64,000 nt of DNA from DASVCS01 sp036381495 (GTDB lineage Bacteria > Gemmatimonadota > Gemmatimonadetes > Longimicrobiales > RSA9), in assembly GCA_036381495.1 (NCBI GenBank), contig DASVCS010000025.1:79052-143051 (forward strand). Reading direction: 5' to 3'. Numbering within the stretch: position 1 is the first letter of the stretch; every line of letters begins with the position of its first letter. The position numbers were made by a program, and so were the translations under genes. Positions 1 through 8,180 of the stretch are shown piece after piece. The notes beneath the pieces were generated by a model. That model was given only the letters and a program-made list of their open reading frames with translations, did not search any database and was not told the origin of the DNA.

Positions 1-48
1 ATGTACCCCGGAGGTCGTGGACTGTCCAGTTGGGCGCCGGCGGCGGCC

Positions 49-190
49 ACGGGAGCGGGATCGGAACGGACGGGAACGGGAGCGGGAGCGGGAACGTTTA
101 CGTTTACGGGAACCGGATGAGGGCGACCGGGAGCGGGATCGGGGGGGCAGCGAGGACGCGAACGCGCACGCGCTCGCGCACGGAGAGCGG
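49..190 (+). repeat. Mosaic intergenic repeat, copy A
   Basis: This is a low-complexity block rich in GGGAGC and GGGAAC units. It carries the core GGAACGTTTACGTTTACGGG at about 91-110, followed by a CG-alternating tail that contains GCGCTCGCGCACGG. The same core occurs near 4227-4247 and 31329-31349 in the opposite orientation, and in expanded form near 17549-17584. The block lies beyond the 3' end of the gene ending at 225. Nothing in it looks like a gene; the two overlapping open frames are repeat translation. It could be a REP- or MITE-like non-autonomous element. Confidence 0.7.
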
Positions 191-224
191 CCGCGACGGG
201 GGCCCGGCCTCGGCCCCGGCCTCC

Positions 225-1064
225 CTAAAACGCCGCCCCCGCCGAAACCGCGATCCCCGCGTGCGGGCTGAACGCGGTGAGCCCGCGGATCAGCACTACG
301 CTCACCCAGCGGCGCTCGCCGTAGCGCATGCCGAGTCGCGCCTCGTGCAGGTCCTCGTTGCCCCGGATCGACCGGCGGTGCCAGCTCTCCTGGCCGACCA
401 GCGCGAGACTCGCAGACCACCGCTGCCGCCGGTAGCGAGCGCGCAGCGTGTACAGCATCACGTCGAGCTGTTCCTCCGTATCACTGCGGGTGCCGTTGAT
501 CCCGAGTCCCGTTTCGATGCTCAGTAGGAGCGGGCCCCGGACGGCCTCACCGCCGGCCAGCGCGAAGAAGTCGGTCTGGTCGCGCTCGAGGCCGACACCG
601 TTGTCCGTGGTCGGCAGGCGTGTGCCGAAGCGCAACGTCGCCGCGGCACGGCGATCGGACCAGAGGCGCACGATGGTCGCCAGGCGGAGGTCGCCCACAT
701 CGGCGCGGACGCCGCGTGTCGTCGGCTCGGCGCCGCCCGTCGGCGGCGCGAAGCTGTCACGGTCGCGGAACCGGCGCCACGCGGTCCAGCCGACGTCGAA
801 CGCGACCCGGTCCAGCCGCCACGTGATCCTGACCGTGCCGAGTTCGACCAGGCTGCCTTCCGTTCCCGCCAGCGCGGCACGCTGCCCGGAATAGGCGGCG
901 GCGCCGATCCGGACCGCGCCACGGCGTCCCGGCTCGAAGACCGACCAGTCGAACGGGTCCAGCGGCCGGAGCTGCGCGAACGCGCCCGGACCCATCAGCG
1001 GCTCGAGCAGACCGCACAGCGCCAGCACCAGGATCGGCCGCGCCGCGCGTCCGCCCCGGCTCAT
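225..1064 (-). CDS. Secreted or outer-membrane hypothetical protein
   Basis: A 279-residue protein with an Arg-rich N-terminus, a hydrophobic stretch (about residues 10-30) and an Ala-Phe-Ala site consistent with Sec export. The rest alternates hydrophobic and polar residues with many Arg/Trp/Tyr and ends in Phe, as expected for an outer-membrane beta-barrel. Its ATG overlaps the stop of the upstream glycosyltransferase by 4 nt (ATGA), so the two are probably co-translated and this may be a porin-like accessory of the glycan cluster. I do not recognise a family; the barrel call is inferred from composition. Confidence 0.75.
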   Translation of the reverse strand: MSRGGRAARPILVLALCGLLEPLMGPGAFAQLRPLDPFDWSVFEPGRRGAVRIGAAAYSGQRAALAGTEGSLVELGTVRITWRLDRVAFDVGWTAWRRFRDRDSFAPPTGGAEPTTRGVRADVGDLRLATIVRLWSDRRAAATLRFGTRLPTTDNGVGLERDQTDFFALAGGEAVRGPLLLSIETGLGINGTRSDTEEQLDVMLYTLRARYRRQRWSASLALVGQESWHRRSIRGNEDLHEARLGMRYGERRWVSVVLIRGLTAFSPHAGIAVSAGAAF

Positions 1065-2155
1065 CGCCGGGCGCCCTTGTGCTCCAGCACTCGCTCCAGT
1101 TCGGCCTCGAACTGCGCGGCCCGGACGTCATTCGTGTGCTCGGCCAACACGCGCGTCCGCGCGGCCTCGCCAATCTCGCGGACCTCATGCGGCGACAGAT
1201 CGAGGAATGCGACGACATCCGCCGCCGACCGCGCCAGCAAGACCTCCCGCTCCGGCTCGAGGAACCGGTCCAGCCCCTCCCATGGATCGCTCACGATCGT
1301 CGCGCCGCACGCCGCCGCCTCGAAGATCCGCACGGACGGCGACCACCCCCACCGCCGCATCTCCGCCCGCGTCAGGTTCAGCGTGAGGCGGTTCGAGCAG
1401 TAGAACGCCGGGTGATCCGCCGGCGGCACGTGCTCGAATCGGCGCACGTTCGCCGGCCACCTCAGATCCTTCGGGTACTGCGGCCCCGCCACGATGAAGT
1501 CCAGCCCGCAGCGCTCCCGCGCCGGCGCGTTCACCAGTTCCTCGACCGCGCGCTGCCGGTCCGGCGCGTACGTCCCCATGTACCCCAGCGCACACCGGTA
1601 CGCCGCCCGCGCCGGCCGCGGCCGATGCTGCGCCGGATCCACCGCGCAGTAGAGCGGCACCGCCCGCGGCGCGCCGTACACCGCCTCGAGCTCGCGCAGC
1701 ACCGCGCCGCCCGTGAACGAGAAGTAGATGTCGAAGATCGGGACCTGGTCCGCGCGCAGATACTCCGCCGCGCCCCGCTCCCGATACGCCTTCACCGTGA
1801 TCGGCGTGTCGATGTCGTAGAAGAGCCGCGGACCCCCGAACTCCTGCGCCAGAAAGTCCGCCGCCTGGATCCCGTGCCGCACGTACGAGCCGAGCAGCAC
1901 GCCATCCGCGTCCGCCAACTCCCGGCGCAACTGCGCCCGAACCGACCGCCACTCCCGGAACAGCCGCACGTCCGCGTACCGGCACCGGCCCGGCGGCAGG
2001 TCCCGGTGGCGACCCGCGTACCACGGCGCATCCCACTCGAAGAAGACGATCCGGTGCCCGCGCGCCGCCAGCGCCTTGCACAGCCCCCGAAACGTCGTCG
2101 CGTGCCCGTTCCCCCAGGAACTGGTGATCGACAGCCCCAGGAACACCAGCTTCAT
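1061..2155 (-). CDS. CgeB-like glycosyltransferase
   Basis: A 364-residue two-domain glycosyltransferase of the GT-B fold, similar to CgeB-type proteins. The N-terminus reads as a Rossmann strand followed by SITSSWGNGHATTFRG, which has clear counterparts in the proteins at 4361-5419 and 8175-9275, so the three are paralogues. The C-terminal half has the nucleotide-sugar-binding pattern SVRIFEAAACGATIVSD and a later Trp-Glu-Gly-Leu-Asp stretch. It probably transfers a sugar in cytoplasmic assembly of a surface glycan. It is 30 nt downstream of uppS and overlaps the next gene by 4 nt. The donor and acceptor cannot be read from sequence. Confidence 0.85.
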   Translation of the reverse strand: MKLVFLGLSITSSWGNGHATTFRGLCKALAARGHRIVFFEWDAPWYAGRHRDLPPGRCRYADVRLFREWRSVRAQLRRELADADGVLLGSYVRHGIQAADFLAQEFGGPRLFYDIDTPITVKAYRERGAAEYLRADQVPIFDIYFSFTGGAVLRELEAVYGAPRAVPLYCAVDPAQHRPRPARAAYRCALGYMGTYAPDRQRAVEELVNAPARERCGLDFIVAGPQYPKDLRWPANVRRFEHVPPADHPAFYCSNRLTLNLTRAEMRRWGWSPSVRIFEAAACGATIVSDPWEGLDRFLEPEREVLLARSAADVVAFLDLSPHEVREIGEAARTRVLAEHTNDVRAAQFEAELERVLEHKGARR

Positions 2156-2185
2156 GGTTCCGGTTGAGATCGAAGTCGCGTCCGC

Positions 2186-2962
2186 TCACTCGCGGTCGCC
2201 TCCCGTCGCGCACACCTCGTGCCACGCCTCCCGGCCCGACTCCCCCGGAACCCGCCCGAACCGACGCTCCCGCCGATGATACTCCCGCACCGCCGCCTCC
2301 AGCTCCGCCGGCGTGAAGTCCGGCCACATCCGCGGCGAGAACACCAGCTCCGCGTACGCACTCTCCCACAAGAGGAAATCGCTCAGCCGCTGCTCCCCTC
2401 CCGTCCGGATCAACAGATCCAGGTCCGATGACGCCTCACCCAGGTTCATCGCCGCACCCAGCAGCTCCGCGAACGACTCGCGCGTCAACCGCTCGCGCCC
2501 GCACGCACGCATCGCCGCCTCCACGATCGCGTCCCGCGCCGAATAATCGAGTGCCACCCTCAGCAGCAACTTCTGCCCGCCCGACGTCGCCGCCTCCGCC
2601 GCCCGGATCGCCGCCAACAACGACGCCGACAAACGGTCTCGCCGGCCCAGGATCCGCAGCCGCACGCCCCGCTCGACACACGTCCGCACCTCCGTCCGCA
2701 GGTACGCCCGGAACAGACGCATCAGCGACCGCACCTCTCGCGTCGGCCGCCGCCAGTTGTCCGACGAGAAGGCGTACAGCGTCAGCACCGAGATCCCCAG
2801 ATCCGGCGCCGCCTCCACGATCCGACGCGCCACGCGCGCACCCGCCCGGTGGCCCGCCACCCGGGGCCGCCCGCGCGCCTGCGCCCAACGCCCGTTGCCG
2901 TCCATGATGATGCCGACGCGCAACCCGCCGGGGTCGATCGGTCGCAGAGTGCTTTGTGACAT
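2186..2962 (-). CDS. uppS: Isoprenyl transferase (undecaprenyl diphosphate synthase)
   Basis: A 258-residue cis-prenyltransferase that condenses isopentenyl-PP onto farnesyl-PP to make the C55 lipid carrier for peptidoglycan and glycans. The signature MDGNGRW is at residues 20-26, with Asp21 the likely catalytic Mg2+ ligand. Also present are the SSDNWRRP motif, the conserved RTGGEQRLSDFLLWES and the FxPxxWPDF end region. Length is normal for UppS. A GTGAGGA ribosome site precedes the ATG. A T7 run lies just upstream after the preceding gene, but the hairpin before it is too weak to call a terminator. Its location in a glycan cluster fits its role in making the lipid carrier. Confidence 0.97.
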   Translation of the reverse strand: MSQSTLRPIDPGGLRVGIIMDGNGRWAQARGRPRVAGHRAGARVARRIVEAAPDLGISVLTLYAFSSDNWRRPTREVRSLMRLFRAYLRTEVRTCVERGVRLRILGRRDRLSASLLAAIRAAEAATSGGQKLLLRVALDYSARDAIVEAAMRACGRERLTRESFAELLGAAMNLGEASSDLDLLIRTGGEQRLSDFLLWESAYAELVFSPRMWPDFTPAELEAAVREYHRRERRFGRVPGESGREAWHEVCATGGDRE

Positions 2963-2989
2963 AAAGTGTCCTCACGGAAAAAAATCGGG

Positions 2990-3379
2990 TCAGCCCTGAC
3001 GGGTGACGCGGATCAATGCTTCCATGTGGTCGAGATAGCGTTCGAGCGCGGTGCGACCCGCCGCGGTGAGCCGGTAGACGGTCCTGGGCACGCGTCCGTC
3101 GAACGACTTGGCGCACGTGATGTAGCCGGCCTCTTCGAGGCGTCGCGCGTGAGTGCTGAGGTTGCCGTCCGTGGTTTCGAGCAAGCGCTTGAGGTCGTTG
3201 AAGCTGATGGCGTCCGTGACGGCCAGTGCGCTGAGGATGCCGAGGCGGACGCGGCCGTGGATGAGGCGGTCGAGTGCGAGCGGCGTCCGGCCGGCGGTCC
3301 GTGCCGCGAGTCCGTGGCGGCGGGCCGGCGCGTCGGACACCGTGCCGTCGTCGTTGGGGAGTGCGCTGCGCTCAGCCAC
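2990..3379 (-). CDS. Winged-helix transcriptional regulator
   Basis: A 129-residue protein with a winged helix-turn-helix of the HTH_34/MarR-like type. Residues about 40-115 contain helix patterns ending in FNDLKRLLETTDGNLSTHAR, the wing GRVPRTVYRLTAAGR and a C-terminal helix. It overlaps the preceding membrane protein gene by 8 nt. A small HTH regulator paired with a small integral membrane protein is a common arrangement, and it probably controls its own pair. The effector is unknown. Confidence 0.88.
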   Translation of the reverse strand: MAERSALPNDDGTVSDAPARRHGLAARTAGRTPLALDRLIHGRVRLGILSALAVTDAISFNDLKRLLETTDGNLSTHARRLEEAGYITCAKSFDGRVPRTVYRLTAAGRTALERYLDHMEALIRVTRQG

Positions 3380-3986
3380 CGTACCGCCTTGCGATGATGA
3401 GACCGAAGAGGACGTGGAGGCCGCCGAACCCGAAGGCCATCAAGGGATTCGCCCATGGTGGCGGCGAGAAGAGCGCCGCCGCGCCGGTGGCCATGAAGCA
3501 GAGCCCCATGACCGGGACGACGGGGACGGAGAAGGTGCCGGCGGAGGTGATGCCGGCGCCGTAGAGGAGCATCCACGTCCCCGGGAGCAGCGCCACCTGG
3601 TCGGCGCGGTAGAAGACCGCGGTGAGCAGGACGCCGACGAGCATCGGTGGCGAGAAGCTGAGGAGGAACTTGTGTCCGGGCCCGAAGAGCACGGGCACGT
3701 GGGCCGCGCGCGCCTTGCGATGGATCGCGCGTGCCGCGATGGCGAGCGAGAGTGCGGCCTCGCCGAGCCAGAGTGCGAGCCAGGCCTCGTCGCTGGGCGC
3801 GCGCGCGCCCAGCGCGGCGGCGAAGAGCGCGGTCACCCCGATGACGACGCCGCCCCATCCCGGCACCGCGGTGAACGCGCCCGCGCGCTCCATGGTCCGG
3901 CGGATGAAGCGCAGGTTGTCCATGGCGCGGTCGTGGAGCGCCGCGGCTTCCGGATCGGCACGAGGGACGGCGGGCATCGGCTCCAT
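3372..3986 (-). CDS. Integral membrane protein paired with HTH regulator
   Basis: A 204-residue protein with about four to five hydrophobic segments between residues 35 and 200, and a charged N-terminal helix containing HDRAMDNLRFIRRTMERAG. I chose the ATG at 3986, where the globular sequence starts; the open frame continues upstream through repeat DNA, which is clearly not coding. The gene ends inside the start of the winged-helix regulator, so the two are translationally linked. The function is unknown. No strong Shine-Dalgarno precedes the chosen start, so Met at 3977 is possible. Confidence 0.78.
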   Translation of the reverse strand: MEPMPAVPRADPEAAALHDRAMDNLRFIRRTMERAGAFTAVPGWGGVVIGVTALFAAALGARAPSDEAWLALWLGEAALSLAIAARAIHRKARAAHVPVLFGPGHKFLLSFSPPMLVGVLLTAVFYRADQVALLPGTWMLLYGAGITSAGTFSVPVVPVMGLCFMATGAAALFSPPPWANPLMAFGFGGLHVLFGLIIARRYGG

Positions 3987-4039
3987 ACCGGAACGATGGG
4001 CTACCAGCGGGTGCGCGTCAAGCGGGTCGGCGCCGTGGG

Positions 4040-4372
4040 GTCGGCGCCGGTGGCGCCGACGGGCTAGGGCTAGGGCTAGGGCTGGGAACCGGGGCACTCC
4101 CGGGGACCCTGGCCGGTTGGACCAGCCAACAGCCGCGTGTTTCACCCCGGGTGACTTGGAGGGTACCGGGAACGGTGGCTTCCTTCGGGCGCCCCGCTCC
4201 CGTTCCCGTCCGCCCCCATCCCGATCCCGTAAACGTAAACGTTCCCGCTCCCGCTCCCGTTCCCGGCCGTTCCCATCCAGCTCCCGCCCCTCCCCGGGCC
4301 TTCCTCCCCTCCACCGCACCCCCTCCCGGGCACTCCCCAGCCCCAGCCCCAGCCCCAGCCCTAGCCCTCCCT
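4040..4372. repeat. MITE-like mosaic repeat, copy B, bounded by inverted GGGCTA arrays
   Basis: The left edge is a perfect 9-bp hairpin (4040-4048 with 4052-4060: GTCGGCGCC / GGCGCCGAC), immediately followed by a GGGCTA array (4061-4086). The right edge is the same array in reverse orientation (about 4337-4372: CCCCAGCCCC...CCCTAGCCC). The shared core is in reverse orientation at 4227-4247. Both edges also carry a GCACTCCCGGG/GGGAGTGCCCGGG motif next to the array, giving imperfect terminal inverted repeats. No transposase frame is present. The right array supplies the TAG stop of the glycosyltransferase at 4361. Confidence 0.65.
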
Positions 4373-5419
4373 CAGCAACCCATCCACCCGCCGCGCGCGC
4401 CCGGCGTAATCGTGGTCGCGGAGAGCGCGTGTGCGTGCGGCGCGCCCGATCGTGCGCGCTCGCGCGGGATCCACGTCGTGGATATAACGCACGACGTCGT
4501 CCGGCGACCCTGCGACGAGCACCTCTCGCCCGGGTTCGAAGAAGCGCTCGATCCCCGGCCACGCGTCCGTGACCTGGCAGGCGCCGGCGCCGGCCGCCTC
4601 GAAGAGTCGGGTGGCCGGTGAATAGCCGTTTTGCGCCATGGCCTCACGGTGGATGTTGAGGACCAGGCGCGCCGAGCAGTTCAGCACGTTGTGGCGCGCC
4701 GTCGGGACGTGTCCGATCCAGCGGACGTTGGGCGGCAGCCGTTTCCCTTCCCAACCGTTGCCGCCCAGGATGAAGCGGTGCTCGGGGAGCCGCTCGGCGA
4801 CATCGAAGAAGAAGGCCTCGACGCGCCGTTCGCGGTCCGGGAGCCGGTTGCCCATGAACACCAGGTCGCAGGCGAGCTCCGGATCGGGAGGCACCGGGCG
4901 GTGCACGTCCGGGTCCAGGCCGTTGTAGATCGGGTGGCACGCCGCCGCCCCCAGTGCGCGGTACCGCTCGACCACCGGCGGACCGCCGCCGTACGTCAGA
5001 ACCAGATCGAGCGCCGGGATCCAGCGCCGCATGGCGTCGTCCGGGTCCGCCTCGATCCGCGCCAGCGTGTGCGCCGCATCCACGTCCCAGAAGACGCGGA
5101 CCGGGCCGCGCAGCCCCGCCAGCCACGCCTCCAGCTCGCGGTCCCCCACGCCGATCCCGCTGCACTTCACCACCACGTCCGCCCGCTCGGCCTCCGCCCG
5201 GAGCCGCGCCAGCTCGTCCGCCGTCCGGTACACCCGCACCCGCGCGTACGCCGGATCCTCCACCAGATCCCGGTGCGCCTGCCGCTCGTACGCGTCCGGC
5301 TCGCAGAAGTGGATCTCGTGACCCAGCCCGTGCAGCCCCCGGAACACGCCGCGATAGTACGTCGCCGCGCCGTTCCAGTACGCCGAGACGATCGACGAGC
5401 CGAAGACGTAGATCCTCAC
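4361..5419 (-). CDS. CgeB-like glycosyltransferase
   Basis: A 352-residue GT-B glycosyltransferase, paralogous to those at 1061-2155 and 8175-9275. It has a similar N-terminus (SSIVSAYWNGAATYYRG) and C-terminal sugar-nucleotide region (SPATRLFEAAGAGACQVTD). I place the start at GTG 5419, with a GAGGCAGG ribosome site upstream; the longer open frame is out of keeping with its paralogues. The last codons are Glu-Gly-TAG, and the TAG lies in a GGGCTAGGGCTGGGG repeat that continues past the gene. It is probably part of the surface polysaccharide set; substrate unknown. Confidence 0.85.
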   Translation of the reverse strand: MRIYVFGSSIVSAYWNGAATYYRGVFRGLHGLGHEIHFCEPDAYERQAHRDLVEDPAYARVRVYRTADELARLRAEAERADVVVKCSGIGVGDRELEAWLAGLRGPVRVFWDVDAAHTLARIEADPDDAMRRWIPALDLVLTYGGGPPVVERYRALGAAACHPIYNGLDPDVHRPVPPDPELACDLVFMGNRLPDRERRVEAFFFDVAERLPEHRFILGGNGWEGKRLPPNVRWIGHVPTARHNVLNCSARLVLNIHREAMAQNGYSPATRLFEAAGAGACQVTDAWPGIERFFEPGREVLVAGSPDDVVRYIHDVDPARARTIGRAARTRALRDHDYAGRARRVDGLLREG

Positions 5420-5651
5420 AATGGCCTGCCTCGCACCCGTCCCCCGCGGGCGGCGGTCTCGAATGCGACATCCGGGCGAGCGCGGGTGACGTTCACGCCG
5501 GCCTCCTCCGCGAGACGGATCCGCTGCACCGTACGCCGACCGGCGCCGCGTACGGCAACTCGCGTTCCAGGCCACGGAACAGATGTTGCCTTTCCGGTGG
5601 GCGCGGCCACGAGCTGGCACGCCGCGGCCCACGAAGACGCCGGAGGAAGAC

Positions 5652-5861
5652 ATGCCCAGCGACGACGTCCACGACGAGATCGAAGAGCTGCGTAAGGAGC
5701 TGCGCGAGAAGGGGAAGCCCGACCGCATCGGAGCGCCGTACGAGACGAGCCGCGAGCTCGTCGAAGAGGGCGAGCGGAAGCGCAGCGGCACGAACCTCGA
5801 CATCGACGAGGAGCGGAGCGAGGAGCAGAAGCGCGAGATGCGGCGCTGGCGCAGGGACTGA
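5652..5861 (+). CDS. Small charged hypothetical protein
   Basis: A 69-residue, highly charged, Glu/Arg-rich protein predicted to be almost entirely helical (Asp-Glu-Ile-Glu-Glu-Leu-Arg start, Met-Arg-Arg-Trp-Arg-Arg-Asp end). A strong GGAGGAAG ribosome site sits 4 nt before ATG 5652, which decides this start over an upstream in-frame ATG at 5583. It is the only plus-strand gene in this part of the glycan region. There are no recognisable domains; it could be a small stress-associated or nucleic-acid-binding protein, but the sequence does not show which. Confidence 0.7.
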   Translation: MPSDDVHDEIEELRKELREKGKPDRIGAPYETSRELVEEGERKRSGTNLDIDEERSEEQKREMRRWRRD

Positions 5862-6058
5862 CCCCGGCGCGGCCGGAGCGGTCGTCGCGTCGGTCCACAG
5901 TCGCACCCGCGCGTCGCGAGCGCGCCGGCGGTCGAGCGGCTGCCAACCGGCGGACGACGCGCGGCGGGAGCGGTTGCCGCACCGCTTCGGAGTCGCGGAC
6001 GTCCGCCCCAGGCACGCCGCCAACGGCCTGACGACTCCGAACCGACCGGCGAAGTGCG

Positions 6059-7054
6059 CTAAGCCCGGCCGTACACCGCGTCGATCACCTCCGCCACGGC
6101 GATGCTCGCCTCGATCGCGGGGTCGAAGTGCGGCGCCTCGGCCAGGCGCTCGACCCAGCCGCAGATGCCGCGGCCGAGCCACGCCCGGGACTCTCGCCCG
6201 AGTACGGTCTCGGCGCGGCCATCGTGGCGCACCGTCTCGAAGTCGTAGAAGCTGCCGTGCACGTTGCGCAGCTCCGCACCGGCGGCCGTCCCGAACAGCG
6301 CCGTGCGGATGATGCAGTCCCGGCCGGCGTGGGCGTTCCAGCTCACGGCCATGTGGACGGCCGCGCCGCCCTCGAGTTCGAGGTGCGCCACGGCGAAGTC
6401 GTCGATCCCCGGGCCCTCGAGCGGCGCGCCCTTCCTGAAGAGGCGACCCTGCACGTGGCGGACGCGGGGGTGCCCGAGGAGCCAGAGGGGCAGATCCACC
6501 TGGTGGACGCCCAGATCGATCAGCGCGCCGCCGCCCGACCGCTCGGGATCGTGGCACCATGCCTTGTCGGGGCCGTACGCGTTGTGGAACGTGCTCTCGA
6601 TGTGGAAGACGCGCCCCAGCGCACCGGACCGGACCATCTCGTGCAGCGTCCGCGCCGCGTCCGTGTGGCGGTACGAGTAGTCGACGCCGAGCAGCCGGTC
6701 GGCGCGCCGCGCGGCCGCGACCATCTCGCGGGCCTCGGCGGCGGACAGCGCCAGCGGCTTCTGGCAGAAGACGGCCAGCCCCTGCTCGAGCGCCGCGATC
6801 GTCTGCGACGCGTGCAGAGCGTTCGGCGTCGCGATGACGACGCCATCCAGCCCCGACTCCGCGGCGTACGCCAGCAGCGCGTCGTACTCGGCGAACCGGG
6901 GCACGCCGGGTCGCGCGGCGCCCACCGCGTCCAGGCGGTCGGCCGCGGCATCGCACAGCGCCGAGATGCGCGCGCATCCGGCCGCCTCGACCGCTTCGAG
7001 CCGCATGGCGCCGATCCAGCCCAGCCCGACGAAGCCCAACCGCGGCGCGGTCAC
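6059..7054 (-). CDS. Gfo/Idh/MocA family oxidoreductase
   Basis: A 331-residue NAD(P)-dependent sugar or inositol dehydrogenase-type enzyme. The N-terminal Rossmann fold starts with LGFVGLGWIGAMR (GxGxxG class). The family EKP-like segment appears as CQKPLALSAAEA near residues 95-105. The DLGVHQVDLPLWLLG helix carries the conserved His of the active site. It starts at GTG 7054 overlapping the TGA of the alcohol dehydrogenase gene (GTGA), so the two are coupled and may act on successive steps of one sugar modification. The exact substrate is not readable. Confidence 0.92.
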   Translation of the reverse strand: MTAPRLGFVGLGWIGAMRLEAVEAAGCARISALCDAAADRLDAVGAARPGVPRFAEYDALLAYAAESGLDGVVIATPNALHASQTIAALEQGLAVFCQKPLALSAAEAREMVAAARRADRLLGVDYSYRHTDAARTLHEMVRSGALGRVFHIESTFHNAYGPDKAWCHDPERSGGGALIDLGVHQVDLPLWLLGHPRVRHVQGRLFRKGAPLEGPGIDDFAVAHLELEGGAAVHMAVSWNAHAGRDCIIRTALFGTAAGAELRNVHGSFYDFETVRHDGRAETVLGRESRAWLGRGICGWVERLAEAPHFDPAIEASIAVAEVIDAVYGRA

Positions 7055-8016
7055 GGCGCGCCCCCCGGCAGGACGACCGCCTTGAAGAACCCCGCCGGGC
7101 GCTCCTCCGCCAGCGAGAACGCGCGCCCGATCTCGTCAAGCGAAACGACATGGCTGACCAGCGGCCGCAAGTCCAGCGCGCCGGTTTCGAGCAGCCGGAC
7201 GCCCTCGATCATCCCCTGCGTGTAGATCGCCGGGTCGCGCTCGTGCGCGTTCACGACGTCCAGGCCGCGCCAGTTCCAGAGCTGAAGGTTCACGCTCCGG
7301 GGGCCGTCCTGATGGTAGCCCGCAATGACGAGCCGACCGCGCACCCGCGTCAGCTTCGCGGCGAGTTCGAGCGGCATCGGCCGGCCCGTCGCCTCGATCA
7401 CGACATCGGCCAGCCGGCCGCCCGTGAGCGCCTCGACCCGGGCGACCACATCGTCCTCGTAGCGGAGCACCTCGTCGGCGCCCATGCGCCGGGCCATCTC
7501 GAGACCCTCGTCGCGCCGGGAGACCGCGACCACCCGCGCCGGCCCGTCGCCGCGCACGAGCCGGACCAGCAGCGCCCCGAGGAAGCCGATCCCGAGCACG
7601 ACCACCGTGTCGCCCTCGCGGATCCCCGCGCGCCGCCGCACGTTCACCGCACAGGCCACCGGCTCGCCCAGCACCGGCGCCGACTCGAGCCCCGGCGGCA
7701 GGACCACCGTGTCCTCCGCCCGCGCGACGTCGTACTCCGCGAAACCATGGAAACTCAAGGCCGTCACCGCCGCGCCCCGCGGCGGACCCTCCGCCACCTC
7801 CGGCCCCACCTCCTCGACCGTGCCGAAGACCTCGTGCCCCGGCGCACCCGCGTCCATCGGATATTCGATCCCGCGGATCCCACCCCACGGCCCCAGGTTC
7901 GAGGCGCACACCCCACACCCCCGCACCCGGACCAGCACCTCCCCCGCCCCCGGTCGCGGGACGTCCGTCTCGACCACCTCGAACCGCCGCGGCTCGACCA
8001 ACCGTGCCGTCCTCAC
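7051..8016 (-). CDS. Zinc-type medium-chain alcohol dehydrogenase
   Basis: A protein of about 321 residues of the medium-chain dehydrogenase/reductase family. The catalytic zinc site shows as GCGVCASN and GAPGHEVFG, and the NAD(P)-binding motif as VVVLGIGFLGALLVRLV. The structural-zinc four-cysteine loop is absent. I prefer GTG 8016 because a GGGAGGGAGG ribosome site precedes it; a TTG at 8034 is the alternative. It is translationally coupled to the Gfo/Idh/MocA gene. It is likely a sugar-alcohol or sugar-nucleotide dehydrogenase within the glycan cluster. Confidence 0.9.
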   Translation of the reverse strand: MRTARLVEPRRFEVVETDVPRPGAGEVLVRVRGCGVCASNLGPWGGIRGIEYPMDAGAPGHEVFGTVEEVGPEVAEGPPRGAAVTALSFHGFAEYDVARAEDTVVLPPGLESAPVLGEPVACAVNVRRRAGIREGDTVVVLGIGFLGALLVRLVRGDGPARVVAVSRRDEGLEMARRMGADEVLRYEDDVVARVEALTGGRLADVVIEATGRPMPLELAAKLTRVRGRLVIAGYHQDGPRSVNLQLWNWRGLDVVNAHERDPAIYTQGMIEGVRLLETGALDLRPLVSHVVSLDEIGRAFSLAEERPAGFFKAVVLPGGAP

Positions 8017-8145
8017 GCCTCCCTCCCGGTTCAAGCGGTTGTCGCATCACTCCGGAGCCGCACGCGCCCGCGACATTGGCGCAACGAGCGGCCACGCGCC
8101 TCCGAACCCGCACGCGAACCGCGTCCAAGACCCCTGATCGGCCGT

Positions 8146-8180
8146 CCCCCCTAGCCCCAGCCCTAGCCCCAGCCCTAGCC
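8146..8180 (-). repeat. GGGCTA/GGGCTG array
   Basis: On the minus strand this is a run of alternating GGGCTA and GGGCTG units, with five to six repeats. It begins within the last two codons of the glycosyltransferase at 8175-9275 and supplies its TAG stop. The same array occurs at 4061-4086, 4337-4372 and 31390-31405. The G-runs could form a G-quadruplex in RNA or DNA. There is no T-tract, so this is not a canonical terminator. Confidence 0.8.

Noticed and set aside
2963..2990. T7 run after the winged-helix gene considered as terminator
   Set aside because: The preceding hairpin is only four or five base pairs with a very short loop, and uppS starts 28 bp further. It may be only a chance T-run.
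4061..4086. GGGCTA array considered as CRISPR or telomere-like sequence
   Set aside because: Units are six bases without unique spacers, so not CRISPR. There are no chromosome-end features, so not a telomere.
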